The notes under the pieces are model-generated. The model was given only the letters and a program-made list of their open reading frames with translations, made no database searches and was not told where the DNA came from. 64,000 bases of DNA from CAIUMH01 sp963758555 (lineage in GTDB: Bacteria; Actinomycetota; Acidimicrobiia; Acidimicrobiales; RAAP-2). The position numbers were made by a program, and so were the translations under genes. The stretch covers positions 930,001 to 994,000 of the forward strand of contig CAVWVW010000003.1 of the NCBI GenBank assembly GCA_963758555.1, read 5' to 3'. This document shows positions 49,044-57,772 of this stretch, piece by piece (the first letter of the stretch is position 1; every line of letters begins with the position of its first letter).

Positions 49044-50203
49044 GAGGTCGTCCGGTTCTCGTCGATGTAGCCGTAGCCAAGATCCGTCGTCAGGATCGCC
49101 CCGGAACCGTGGCCCAACCCGAGGTCGATCTCGATGCTGATCCATCGTTCCCTCAGGTGAGCCGCCACGCCGGCGGCGTCGTGCGCGCAGGCCTCAGATC
49201 CCCTGGCCACCACCGTGCCGCCGTAGCCGATCGAGCAGGTCAACGGGTCGAAGTCGATGTCCGCAGTGGCGATCTCCGAGAGCACGCGGCCCCAGTAGGG
49301 GTCCTCACCGTTGAGTGAGCACTTGACCAGCAGCGAGTTGGCGACCTTGCGGGCTCCGAGGTGGGCCTGATCGTCATCAGTCGCCCCGCTCACGACCACG
49401 CGCACCGCCTTGGTCGCACCTTCGGCGTCGAGTGCCATGTCTTCTGCGAGCTTGAGGCATGCTCGCTTGAGCGCTTCGTCGAAGGCGGCAGTCGAGACGG
49501 GCCCTGCTGACCCTGACGCAAGGATGATCACGGTGTCGTTGGTCGAGGTCGCTCCGTCGACGATGAGCGAGTTGAACGACGGCCCCACCGCTCTTGAGAG
49601 CGCCTCGTGGAGCGCCGCAGGGGTGAGTGCGGCGTCTGTGGTCAACACCGCGAGCATCGTGGCCATGTCGGGTGCGAGCATCGCGGCGCCCTTGGCCATG
49701 CCGCCGATGACGAAGCCCTCTCCCTGAACGACGACCTCTTTGGGGAAGGTGTCCGTCGTCATGATGGCCTCTGCAGCCTGGTGCGCTGCGTCGGAGGACT
49801 CGCCGAGCGCTCCGATCAGCTCGCCGAGACCGCTCACAGCGTCGTTCAGCGGGAAGGGGATGCCGATGAGCCCCGTCTGGCAGACCAAGATCTCATCGGC
49901 GGTGCACCCAAGCTCGACAGCAACCTGCTCGCACAGCGTGCTGGCTGCGCCGAGCCCGGTCTCCCCCGTCGCCGCATTGGCGTTGCCTGAGGTCAACAGC
50001 ACAGCGCGCACCGCTCCCCCGGTGCTGGCCAGGTGCTGGCGAGAGATCTGGACGGGGGCCGCAGGTGCCTTGTTCTGCGTGAAGACCCCAGCCGCGCTCA
50101 CCGGCTCGCTCGCGACGACCAGGGCTGCGTCGAGCCGGCCTGCGCCCTTGATCCCGATCGCTGCACCCGATGCGGAGAAGCCCGACGGCCCGAGGATGCT
50201 CAT
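49040..50203 (-). CDS. argJ: Bifunctional glutamate N-acetyltransferase/ornithine acetyltransferase
   Basis: 387 residues. AAGVFTQNKAPAAPVQISRQHL, AVLLTSGNANAATGETGL, the self-cleavage and nucleophile motif GMAKGAAMLAPDMATMLAVLTTDA (the Thr of A-T-M-L), FNSLIVDGATSTNDTVIILASG and DPYWGRVLSEIATADIDFDP. The proenzyme is cut before that Thr. Recycling of acetyl groups through ArgJ explains the absence of argA and argE here. ATGA overlaps at both ends. Confidence 0.96.
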   Translation of the reverse strand: MSILGPSGFSASGAAIGIKGAGRLDAALVVASEPVSAAGVFTQNKAPAAPVQISRQHLASTGGAVRAVLLTSGNANAATGETGLGAASTLCEQVAVELGCTADEILVCQTGLIGIPFPLNDAVSGLGELIGALGESSDAAHQAAEAIMTTDTFPKEVVVQGEGFVIGGMAKGAAMLAPDMATMLAVLTTDAALTPAALHEALSRAVGPSFNSLIVDGATSTNDTVIILASGSAGPVSTAAFDEALKRACLKLAEDMALDAEGATKAVRVVVSGATDDDQAHLGARKVANSLLVKCSLNGEDPYWGRVLSEIATADIDFDPLTCSIGYGGTVVARGSEACAHDAAGVAAHLRERWISIEIDLGLGHGSGAILTTDLGYGYIDENRTTS

Positions 50204-51210
50204 GGGAACACCCCGACGGCGCTCAGGCCCTGCTGCTCGTCGACCCCGGCAGCCAGGTTGGCGCACTGGAGCGCCTGACCGGCCGCGCCCTTGCCCAGGT
50301 TGTCGAGTGCGCTCAAGATGAGCAGCCACCCCGTGCGCTCATCGACCCGGGCCGTGAGGAAGCACGCGTTGGATCCCGACGCCATCTTGGTCGACGGCGG
50401 CTCGCCGAGGACATGGACGAACGGCTCATCGTCGTAGGCAGCGTGGAGCAGATCGAGCGCGGAGGCCGTGGTCAGTGCCATGGTCGGCCTGGCGTAGGCC
50501 GTCACCAGCATGCCCCGCACCATCGGAACCAGGTGCGGCGTGAAGAGCGCCTCGACCCCGAGGTTGGCCTCGATCTCGGCGGTGTGGCGATGGGTGAGCA
50601 GCCCGTAGGCGCTGAAGCTCTCATCGATCTCCGAGAAGTGCAGCTTCTCCGTGATCCCCCGTCCGGCTCCGGAGACGCCAGAGGCGGCGTCGATGATCAG
50701 ACCGGAGGTCTCGATCGCGCCCGCATCGGTGAACGGAGCAAGCCCGAGGGTCGTCGCCGTGGGGTAGCAACCAGGAACCGCCACGAGCTCGGCACCGATG
50801 AGCTGGTCGCGGTTGCGCTCGACCAAGCCGTAGACCGCCAGGTCGCAGAGCTCTGGTGCCTGATGGGGCTCGCCGTACCAGGCCTCATAGGTCTCCGGTT
50901 CAAGGCGGAAGTCTGCCCCGAGGTCGACGACGTGGCCGACCGATCCGACGAGCTCGGGCACGATCGACTGAGACGCACCGTGCGGCAGGGCGAGGAACAC
51001 CACGTCCAGACCCTCCAACGACGCCGCGTTCGTGGGTGCGTAGACCAGATCGGGATAGGTTGCGGCCAGCGAGGGCGTGTGCTGAGCAATCGAGGCGCCC
51101 TCATTGCGCTGCCCCGTGGCCACAGCCACCTCAAAGGAGCCATGCCCGCTGAGCAGGCGCAGGAGCTCGCCTCCCGCATAGCCCGATGCCCCTGCTACGC
51201 CAACCTTCAT
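50200..51210 (-). CDS. argC: N-acetyl-gamma-glutamyl-phosphate reductase
   Basis: 336 residues. VGVAGASGYAGGELLRLLSGH (NADP loop), LDVVFLALPHGASQ, VVDLGADFRL, YGLVERNRDQLIGAELVAVPGCYPTATTLGLAPF with catalytic Cys in P-G-C-Y, and LFTPHLVPMVRGMLVTAYA. First gene of argC-J-B-D-F-R-G-H. There is no Shine-Dalgarno sequence, and the predicted transcription start is only about two bases upstream of the ATG, suggesting a leaderless mRNA. Confidence 0.96.
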   Translation of the reverse strand: MKVGVAGASGYAGGELLRLLSGHGSFEVAVATGQRNEGASIAQHTPSLAATYPDLVYAPTNAASLEGLDVVFLALPHGASQSIVPELVGSVGHVVDLGADFRLEPETYEAWYGEPHQAPELCDLAVYGLVERNRDQLIGAELVAVPGCYPTATTLGLAPFTDAGAIETSGLIIDAASGVSGAGRGITEKLHFSEIDESFSAYGLLTHRHTAEIEANLGVEALFTPHLVPMVRGMLVTAYARPTMALTTASALDLLHAAYDDEPFVHVLGEPPSTKMASGSNACFLTARVDERTGWLLILSALDNLGKGAAGQALQCANLAAGVDEQQGLSAVGVFP

Positions 51211-51218
51211 CTCGCAAT

Positions 51219-51247
51219 TCTATACAGATGAAAGCATATTCATGCAA
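51219..51247 (-). promoter_or_regulatory. argC promoter with ARG-box-like operator
   Basis: Minus strand: -35 TTGCAT (51242-51247), 17-base spacer, -10 TATAGA (51219-51224). The spacer contains TGAAAGCATATTCA (51229-51242, plus-strand reading), matching the core TGAAT-4-ATTCA of ArgR boxes at all but one base. ArgR bound there would block RNA polymerase. Confidence 0.75.
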
Positions 51248-51276
51248 TCAGCCCCTCTCGGGGATCATGCTCGAAC

Positions 51277-53758
51277 TCAGCGCAGGGTGCCGCCGACCCG
51301 CTCGCCCGCGGCGATCATCGCTTGGCGCGCCTCAGCCAGCTCGGCCTCTGAGAGGGTGCGGTCATCGGCGCACAGTCGCACGCGAACGCCCAGGGATCGA
51401 CTGTGCTCGTCGACGCCGTCTCCTCGGTAGACGTCGAAGAGCTCGATCTGCTCGAGCAGCTCGCCGGCCGCTGCTCGCACTTGATCGATCAAGCTCTGCG
51501 CAGTGACCCCATCAGCAACGACGAAGGCCAGATCGACGTCAGAAGAGGGGAAGCGGCTCGGCAGGGTGACCGCTTCGCCCCTCCGGGTCGCCCGAGTGGG
51601 GTCAAAGAGCACGTCGAGATCCAGCTGCACCACGGCGACCCGTCGACCTGCGGCCGCGGGGGCCAGCATCGCTACCAACGAGGGGTCGACCTCACCCACG
51701 ACGCCAAGCGGTGCGGCGGTGAGTGCGTCGAGCAGCTTCGCCGAGCGCGTCGGGTGCATGCCGCTGAGGGGAGCGCCCTGCTCGAGGCGAGGCTCCAGAA
51801 TGCCCACGGCGTGGGCGATCTCCTGAGCGAGCGCCACGGCGACGATGGCGTCATCGTCCTCTCGGGCGAGGACCAGCAGCGCAGTCTCGGCTTCGAGCGG
51901 CAGCGCCACCTCCTCGCCACCGGCCGAGCCTGCCCTGGCCAAGCGACGACCATGCCCAGCGTCGGGGTGGATGAACACGATTCCGAGCTCGAAGAGCGCG
52001 ATCAGCTCCTGGCGGCGCTCCGCGTTGTACCCCACGGCGCGCAGCAGGCCAGGCAGCAGGGAGCGCCGCAAGCGCGACTCGTCCTCGGTCAGCGGGTTGG
52101 TGATGACGATCTCAGGCTCGTCGATGCCGAGGAGCTCGAGCTCACCAGGAGCGACGAGCGACGTCGTCCACGCTTCGCTGGCCCCGAGGCCGCACAGCAC
52201 GTCTCGAAGCTCCGTGCGCGACGCCTCGCGCGCACTCGGCTTGCCCGGCGTCGACCACGACGGTGAACGTCGGGGGATGCGGCTGTAGCCAAAGGTCCGG
52301 GCGATCTCCTCGATGACGTCGGCCACGCCGGCGTCGGTCGAACGGATGTCCGGACGATTGGTCGGCACCGCGATCGAGAGCAGGTCGCCCTCTCCCTCTG
52401 TGGCCTCGAAGCCGAGCGGGGCGAGCAGATCGATGATCGCCAGCGCCCCGAGGTCCAGCCCCAAGAGGGCATTGACCCGCGCCAGCGGGACCTCGAGCAC
52501 GACCGGCTCAGGCAAGGACGCTGGGGTCACCAAGGGACTCGGCGCCAAGCTGGCTGCAGGCGAGCTGAGAGCCACGAGCGCAGCGAAGCGCTCGATGGCT
52601 GGCTCGATGGCACCCGGGTCTGCTCCCTTCTGGAAGCGAGCCGAAGCCTCGGTCCGCAGCGCCAAGCGGCGAGAGGTCCGAGTGATCGAGATCGGATCGA
52701 ACGACGCCGCCTCCAAGAGCACCTGGGTGGTCTGCTGGTCGATCTCTGAGGTCGCACCGCCCATGATGCCGGCGATGCCGATGACGGTGTCGTCCGCGTC
52801 GCAGATCACGCAGTCGTCGCCCGTGTCGCCGAGTCCTCTTCCCAGGTCGTCCCAGCTCTCGAGTGATCCCGTCGAGCGTCTCGAGCTTCTCGCCTGGCTG
52901 CGCTCGGCGAACCCGCAGCCCGCGCCCCGGGATCTTGGCCACGTCATAGGGATGCGTGGGCTGGCCGAGCTCGAGCATGACGTAGTTCGACGCATCGACC
53001 ACGTTGTTGATCGGCCGCATGCCCGCCATGCGGAGCCGCTCTTGGAGCCACGAAGGCGACGGCCCGACCTCGACGTCGTTGAGCACGCCGATCCCCAGCC
53101 TCGGGCAGAGAGCGTGATCGAGCACCTCACCGCTCGCCAGGGTGACGGTCTCAGGACCGTGACCCCAAGGGACCGGGTTGCTGGGTGGGCTGAAGGGAAG
53201 GGAGAGCCGAGCGGCCAGGTCTCGAGCGATCCCCGAGATGCACCAAGCATCGGGGCGGTTGCCCTCCACCGTCACGTCGAAGATCACGTCACGCTCGATC
53301 CCGAGCACGTCAACCAATGACGCCCCCGGAACCGCTCCGGGCTGCTCCGTCAAGATCAGCAGGCCCTCGTGGTCGTCTCCCACACCGAGCTCACGACCTG
53401 AGCACAACATCCCGTTGGAGGTGACCCCGCGCATCTTGCGCGTGGTGATGACGAAGTCGCCGGGCAGCACTGCACCGACCGGGGCCAGAGGGACGAGGTC
53501 ATCGAGAGCGAAGTTGGTCGCCCCACAGACGATCTCGAGCGGCTCGCCACCCGCGTCGACGAGAACCTTGCGAATCTTGTCCGCGCCCTCGATGGCGCTG
53601 ATCTCGATGATCTTGGCGATGACGACGTCGTCGAGGCCCTCCCCCACCAGCTCCACATCTTCAACGACCAGACCGAGGTCGTCGAGGGTGGCGCGCAGGA
53701 GCGCGACGTCGTCAGGAAACGCCGCGAAGTCCTTCAGCCATGACAGAGGAGCACGCAT
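51277..53758 (-). CDS. pheT: Phenylalanine-tRNA ligase beta subunit, one +1 shift
   Basis: About 826 residues when rejoined. N-terminal EMAP-like domain: VVIAKIIEISAIEGADKIRKVLVDAGGEPLEIVCGATNF, then TTRKMRGVTSNGMLCSGRELG. B3/B4 domain: RPINNVVDASNYVMLELGQPTHPYD, with GEKLETLDGITREL before the break. The frame shifts at 52850-52863 (CCC or CTCGAG). It resumes with DDTVIGIAGIMGG, RTEASARFQKGADP and IARTFGYSRIPR and ends with a ferredoxin-like anticodon-binding domain. Forms the alpha2-beta2 synthetase with PheS, two bases upstream. Confidence 0.94.
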
Positions 53759-53760
53759 CG

Positions 53761-54837
53761 CTACAGCTGCCTTGCGAAGCGCAGGTCGTTCTCGATGAGC
53801 GCACGCATGTCCGCGATCCCGTGGCGCATCTGAGCGCAGCGGTCGATGCCAAAGCCGAAGGCGAAGCCCGAGTACTCAGCAGGGTCGATCCCGACAGCCT
53901 CGAACACGGCGGGGTCGACCATCCCGCAGCCGCCGAGCTCGATCCAACCGGTGCGCGAGCAGGTCCGGCACCCGTCGCCGTGGCAGATCGTGCAGGTGAT
54001 CTCGAACTCGGCCGACGGCTCGGTGAAGGGGAAGTACGCCGGGCGAAGGCGCGAGTGGATCTCAGGCCCGAAGTAGGCCGAGGTGAAGGTCTCGATGACG
54101 CCGGCAAGGTCACCGAAGGTGATCCCCTTGTCGACCACCAGGCCCTCGATCTGGTGGAAGACAGGCAGGTGCCGAGCGTCGGGTGTGTCGAGCCGATAGC
54201 AGCGACCCGGCATCACGGCGTGCACCGGCAAGGTGCCGTGGGCCACCGCCGCTTCGAGGAGGTGGATCTGCGTCGGCGAGGTGTGGGTACGGAGCAGCAC
54301 CGTCTCGGGAAGTCCCAGCTCCACGTACATCGTGTCGTACATGTCGCGCGCTGGATGGCCCGGCGGGATGTTCAGCGCTTCGAAGTTGTACCAGTCGGTC
54401 TCGACCTCAGGCCCCTCTTGGACCACGAAGCCCATGGCGACGAAGACCTCTTCGAGCGATCGACGCGTCTGGGTCACAAGGTGCGTCTGGCCCCGCCCGA
54501 GCGGTACGCGCACCGACCCTCGGACGAGCTCGGTCAGATCGAGGCGATCGGCCTCGAGCTGGGCGGCCCGCTCGAGAACCTCTAAGGCTGCTCGTCGCTC
54601 CTCGACCGCGGTGCTGAGCTGCTCGAGAGCTGCCCCGACGCGGGCTCCGGAGGCTTTTCGCTCATCGAGATCCTCGATCTGGGCGAGCGAGCGTCTGGCC
54701 AAGATCAAGGGTGAGTCCTTGCCGCGCAGTCGAGACGCGAGCTCGTCGAGCCCCGCGAGGTGCTCTTGAGCCTCGATCTCGTCGAGGGCTTCGGTCACCA
54801 CGCTGGCCAAGGCCGCGGCGTCGAGGGGCGCGCTCAT
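53761..54837 (-). CDS. pheS: Phenylalanine-tRNA ligase alpha subunit
   Basis: 358 residues. Coiled-coil N-terminus (about 1-95), then class II motifs: motif 1 around RRSLEEVFVAMGFVVQEGPEVETDWYNFEALNIPPGHPARD, motif 2 VMPGRCYRLDTPDARHLPVFHQIEG, FFPFTEPSAEFEI-type segment (YFPFTEPSAEFEITC) with a Cys cluster (CTICHGDGCRTC), and motif 3 GFAFGFGIDRCAQMRHGI. The Cys cluster resembles a small zinc knuckle seen in several PheS proteins. ATGA overlap with the trmH-family gene. Confidence 0.97.
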   Translation of the reverse strand: MSAPLDAAALASVVTEALDEIEAQEHLAGLDELASRLRGKDSPLILARRSLAQIEDLDERKASGARVGAALEQLSTAVEERRAALEVLERAAQLEADRLDLTELVRGSVRVPLGRGQTHLVTQTRRSLEEVFVAMGFVVQEGPEVETDWYNFEALNIPPGHPARDMYDTMYVELGLPETVLLRTHTSPTQIHLLEAAVAHGTLPVHAVMPGRCYRLDTPDARHLPVFHQIEGLVVDKGITFGDLAGVIETFTSAYFGPEIHSRLRPAYFPFTEPSAEFEITCTICHGDGCRTCSRTGWIELGGCGMVDPAVFEAVGIDPAEYSGFAFGFGIDRCAQMRHGIADMRALIENDLRFARQL

Positions 54838-55691
54838 GAGGGATCCGACGGGAGCATGGCGTCAATGGTAGAGGGAGCGGATGGCTCCCCCGGTGCTCTC
54901 AAGCCTCGGCGGAACGACATGGCGAGGATCCCCGCTGCCACCGAGAGGTTGAGGGACTCGACGGCAGAGGCCATCGGGATGCGCACAGCGACGTCACCCG
55001 CACGCAGGAGGTCGTCGTCGAGGCCATGGGCTTCGTTGCCGAGCACCAGCGCCACCTTCGCAGGCCACGTCAGGTGGGCGAAGTCCTCGCCCTCGTGAGG
55101 GGAGGTCCCGACCACCGCGAGGCCTCGTGCGCGAAGCAGGGCCAGCGCCTCGAGGCCGTCGCGGTGCTCGAGGATCGTGAGCCGAAGCGCCGAGCCGGCC
55201 GAGCCCCGAAGCGCCTTCGGCCCAAACGGATCAGCCGATGAGCCGGTCACCACCACCGCGTCGGCAGCGGAGGCCTCCGCGATGCGCATGAGCGCGCCCA
55301 GGTTGCCGGGATCCGCGATCTGATGGGCGACCAGGACGAAGCCTGCACCGTCGGAGAGCTCCTCTAAGGAGCCTGGTTGGCCCGTCAGGCATGCCACGAT
55401 GGGCTGTGGGTTGACGGCGTCAGCGAGACGTGCGAGCACGCCCGCGCGCAAGAGCACCACGTCGATGTCCTGCTCCCGGGCGCGCGCGAGCACCCCTGTC
55501 AAGGAGGGATCCTGGCTTGACGCCTCGTCGAGCGCGATCAGCTCGACGGGCCAGCGCCCGGCAAGGGCGGCCTCGACCAGCTGAACGCCCTCGATGACGA
55601 AGCGCCCGTCGTCTCGACGGTGTCGTCGCGAGCTGAAGAGGCGACGGAGCTGCTGGGCTGCGCCGCTCTTCGAGCTTCGTGCCTCGGTCAG
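54834..55691 (-). CDS. TrmH/SpoU-family RNA 2'-O-methyltransferase
   Basis: About 285 residues. N-terminal substrate-binding part: RHRRDDGRFVIEGVQLVEAAL. Catalytic SPOUT part: FVLVAHQIADPGNLGALMRIAEAS (motif 1), VALVLGNEAHGLDDDLL (motif 2) and VRIPMASAVESLNLSVAAGILAMSF (motif 3). This is the 23S rRNA/tRNA ribose methylase pattern. The conserved N-terminal region extends back to the rplT stop with no ATG, GTG or TTG. A CTG overlapping that stop (CTGA) is the likely start, mirroring the ATGA overlaps of the operon. Confidence 0.85.
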   Translation of the reverse strand: MTEARSSKSGAAQQLRRLFSSRRHRRDDGRFVIEGVQLVEAALAGRWPVELIALDEASSQDPSLTGVLARAREQDIDVVLLRAGVLARLADAVNPQPIVACLTGQPGSLEELSDGAGFVLVAHQIADPGNLGALMRIAEASAADAVVVTGSSADPFGPKALRGSAGSALRLTILEHRDGLEALALLRARGLAVVGTSPHEGEDFAHLTWPAKVALVLGNEAHGLDDDLLRAGDVAVRIPMASAVESLNLSVAAGILAMSFRRGLRAPGEPSAPSTIDAMLPSDPS

Positions 55692-56062
55692 GAGGCTGCG
55701 GCCTCGCTGTTGAGCGCACCCTCTGCGACTTTGACCAGCGCCGAGAACGACGCGGGGTCGCTGACAGCCAGATCAGCGAGGATCTTGCGATCGACCTCGA
55801 CGCCAGCGGCGTGGAGACCCGCGATGAACTTCGAGTAGCTCATCCCGTTCTCTCGAGTCGCTGCGTTGATCCGCTGGATCCAGAGCTTGCGGAACTCACC
55901 CTTGCGTGCACGGCGGTCACGGAAGGCGTACTGCTTCGAGTGGAGCAGCTGCTCGTTGGCGGCGCGGAACGAACGGCTCTTGTTGCCGTAGTAGCCCTTG
56001 GCCTCTTCGAGGACCGCCCTGTGGTGCTTCCGGGCGTTCACTGAGCGCTTGACTCTCGCCAT
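55688..56062 (-). CDS. rplT: 50S ribosomal protein L20
   Basis: 124 residues. ARVKRSVNARKHHRAVLEEAKGYYGNKSRSFRAANEQLLHSKQYAFRDRRARKGEFRKLWIQRINAATRENGMSYSKFI-type sequence throughout, i.e. complete L20 with its basic N-terminal helix; the C-terminal tail is short and Ala-rich. Strong GAGAGGAAG ribosome binding site. In the order infC-rpmI-rplT. Confidence 0.98.
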   Translation of the reverse strand: MARVKRSVNARKHHRAVLEEAKGYYGNKSRSFRAANEQLLHSKQYAFRDRRARKGEFRKLWIQRINAATRENGMSYSKFIAGLHAAGVEVDRKILADLAVSDPASFSALVKVAEGALNSEAAAS

Positions 56063-56136
56063 ATCTTCCTCTCCTTCGCTTCAATTCCTGTGGTGTCGCT
56101 GGCGGGGTGCGCCAGCTTCCGAACGGTGGTGGTCGC

Positions 56137-56331
56137 CTAGATCCCGAGCATGCGCTTGATGCGCTTCTCAGAGGCAGAGGACACCTCGACCTCGCGAGCG
56201 AGACGACGGGTCCTCTTCGACGCCTTCTTCTCCATGATGTGGCCACGGTTCTTCTGGCGGCGACGCAGACGGCCGCTCCCGGTGACCTTCACGCGAGCTG
56301 CAGCACCCTTGTGGGTCTTCATCTTCGGCAT
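56137..56331 (-). CDS. rpmI: 50S ribosomal protein L35
   Basis: 64 residues. PKMKTHKGAAARVKVTGSGRL, RRRQKNRGHIMEKKASKRTRRL and the terminal KRIKRMLGI are canonical L35. Two bases after infC, 74 bases before rplT. Confidence 0.98.
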   Translation of the reverse strand: MPKMKTHKGAAARVKVTGSGRLRRRQKNRGHIMEKKASKRTRRLAREVEVSSASEKRIKRMLGI

Positions 56332-56333
56332 CT

Positions 56334-56963
56334 CTACTCATCTCCTGTCGTCGACTCGTCGGCCGCCGGCTCCGCCGGGGCCTTCTGCTGGCTTGCTGGT
56401 GCTTCGTGCGCTGGTGAGCGATCAGCCTTGGTCTCTTGCGCCTTCGATCGCTTCTGCGGGGCGAGGACCATGGTCATGTTGCGACCATCGAGCCTCGGCT
56501 CCGCTTCGATCTTGGCTCCATCACCGATGCGTTCGGCCACCTGGTCGAGGATCTTCTTGCCCAGCTCGGGGTGGAAGACCTCACGGCCTCGGAACATGAT
56601 CGTCAGCTTGACTTTGTGGCCCTCGGTCAGGAAGCGGGCGACCTGTCTCGTCTTGGTGTCGAAGTCACCCGGCCCGATCTTCGGGCGGTACTTCATCTCC
56701 TTGACGCCAACGTTGACTGACTTGCGCCGTGATTCCTTGGCCTTCTGGGCCTCGTCGAACTTGAACTTCCCGTAGTCCATGATCCGGCACACCGGTGGGT
56801 TCGCCGTCGGTGCCACCTCTACGAGGTCGAGGTCGAGGTCACGAGCGATCGCCAGTGCCTCGGGGACGGGCTTGATGCCCAGTTGCTGGCCGTCGGGTGC
56901 GACGAGCCTGACTTCACGGACGCGGATCCGATCGTTGATCCGGTGGTCTTCTACTGCAGCTAT
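56334..56963 (-). CDS. infC: Translation initiation factor IF-3, probable ATA start
   Basis: 209 residues. HRINDRIRVREVRLVAPDGQQLGIKPVPEAL, DLDLVEVAPTANPPVCRIMDYGKFKF, MKYRPKIGPGDFDTKTRQVARFLTEGHKVKLTIMFRGRE and DGRNMTMVLAP are the IF-3 N- and C-domains; a charged Ala/Pro-rich tail follows. Homology begins near AAVEDHRIND. The best start is ATA at 56961-56963, seven bases after AAGGGAG. Rare start codons are the rule for infC, because IF-3 rejects them and so limits its own synthesis. A GTG 11 codons upstream is less likely. Confidence 0.93.
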   Translation of the reverse strand: MAAVEDHRINDRIRVREVRLVAPDGQQLGIKPVPEALAIARDLDLDLVEVAPTANPPVCRIMDYGKFKFDEAQKAKESRRKSVNVGVKEMKYRPKIGPGDFDTKTRQVARFLTEGHKVKLTIMFRGREVFHPELGKKILDQVAERIGDGAKIEAEPRLDGRNMTMVLAPQKRSKAQETKADRSPAHEAPASQQKAPAEPAADESTTGDE

Positions 56964-57172
56964 CGCGCCACTCCCTTGCTTCCTGCCTCGCTCCACTTGG
57001 AACCAGGCGTGCGTAAGCGGGAGAGGCCGCGCCGCCACGTGGCGTCGAGGATCTCGACCCGTCGCACTGGTTCCGGCCCTGAGTGGGATCCGTCGTGGGC
57101 GGGTGGAGGTGGGCGACGTCATTCAGACGCGTGGCCACCCCGCTTTTCTGTCGAGCAATTACCCTAGCAGCG

Positions 57173-57526
57173 ATGAGCTCCTCTCCTCACCCCGCCCACG
57201 ATGTCGATGATGGCTCCGAAGCCGAGCGGGCACCCGATCCTGCCGCCATGGATGAGCTCCGCCAGCAGCTGGCGGACACCGATCCGGCGGTGGTGATCGC
57301 CAACCACGCCTACGGCCTCTTCGAGCTCGCTGCGGTCTATCTCTCGACGCAGCCTCCCCGACTGAGCGAAGCACAGCTGGCGATCGACGCACTGGCAGGG
57401 CTCTGCGAGGCTGTCGGGGCTCGCCTGGGTGACGCTTCCGCCCCCCTCGTAGAAGCCCTCGCCCAGATCCGGCTGGCTTGGGTGCAGCTGAGCTCAGCGA
57501 GCTCGAGCGGCGAGCCGCCGCTCTAG
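57173..57526 (+). CDS. DUF1844-like protein
   Basis: 117 residues. After a charged, disordered head comes an all-helical domain: VVIANHAYGLFELAAVYLSTQPPRLSEAQLAIDALAGLCEAVGARL, then LVEALAQIRLAWVQL. Small helical proteins of this family are commonly encoded divergently from infC in Actinomycetota, as here. No activity is known. It is the third plus-strand gene in the right-hand 50 kb. Confidence 0.75.
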   Translation: MSSSPHPAHDVDDGSEAERAPDPAAMDELRQQLADTDPAVVIANHAYGLFELAAVYLSTQPPRLSEAQLAIDALAGLCEAVGARLGDASAPLVEALAQIRLAWVQLSSASSSGEPPL

Positions 57527-57552
57527 CGACGACGCCGAGCCGAGCGGCTCGC

Positions 57553-57771
57553 TCAGCTCTGACGGGGCGACAAGAGCCGAACGATCACCTGGCCCCCGTG
57601 GTCAGCACCGAGCTGGCCCGTGACCTCGGTCCCGAGCTGGATAGAGCGAGAGCCATCGGCGATGGCGGTGGCATGGAAGGCCAGCGTTCGACCGTCGTCG
57701 AGCGCCACCTCGCCGAGGCCGACCGCCCGATCGAACGCCGAGACGCGGCCTGAGACCAAGGCTCCTGTCAC
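57553..57771 (-). CDS. Cold-shock-domain-like small protein
   Basis: 72 residues from a GTG one base after the hisG stop. ALVSGRVSAFDRAVGLGEVALDDGRTLAFHATAIADGSRSIQLGTEVTGQL has the shape of a CspA beta-barrel (G-x-V-x-x-F-D, G-L-G-x-V, F-H-x-T-x-I-x-D-G-S-R). The RNP1 and RNP2 aromatic residues are largely replaced, so nucleic-acid binding is doubtful. Probably translated from the hisG transcript. Confidence 0.7.
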   Translation of the reverse strand: MTGALVSGRVSAFDRAVGLGEVALDDGRTLAFHATAIADGSRSIQLGTEVTGQLGADHGGQVIVRLLSPRQS

Positions 57772-57772
57772 C

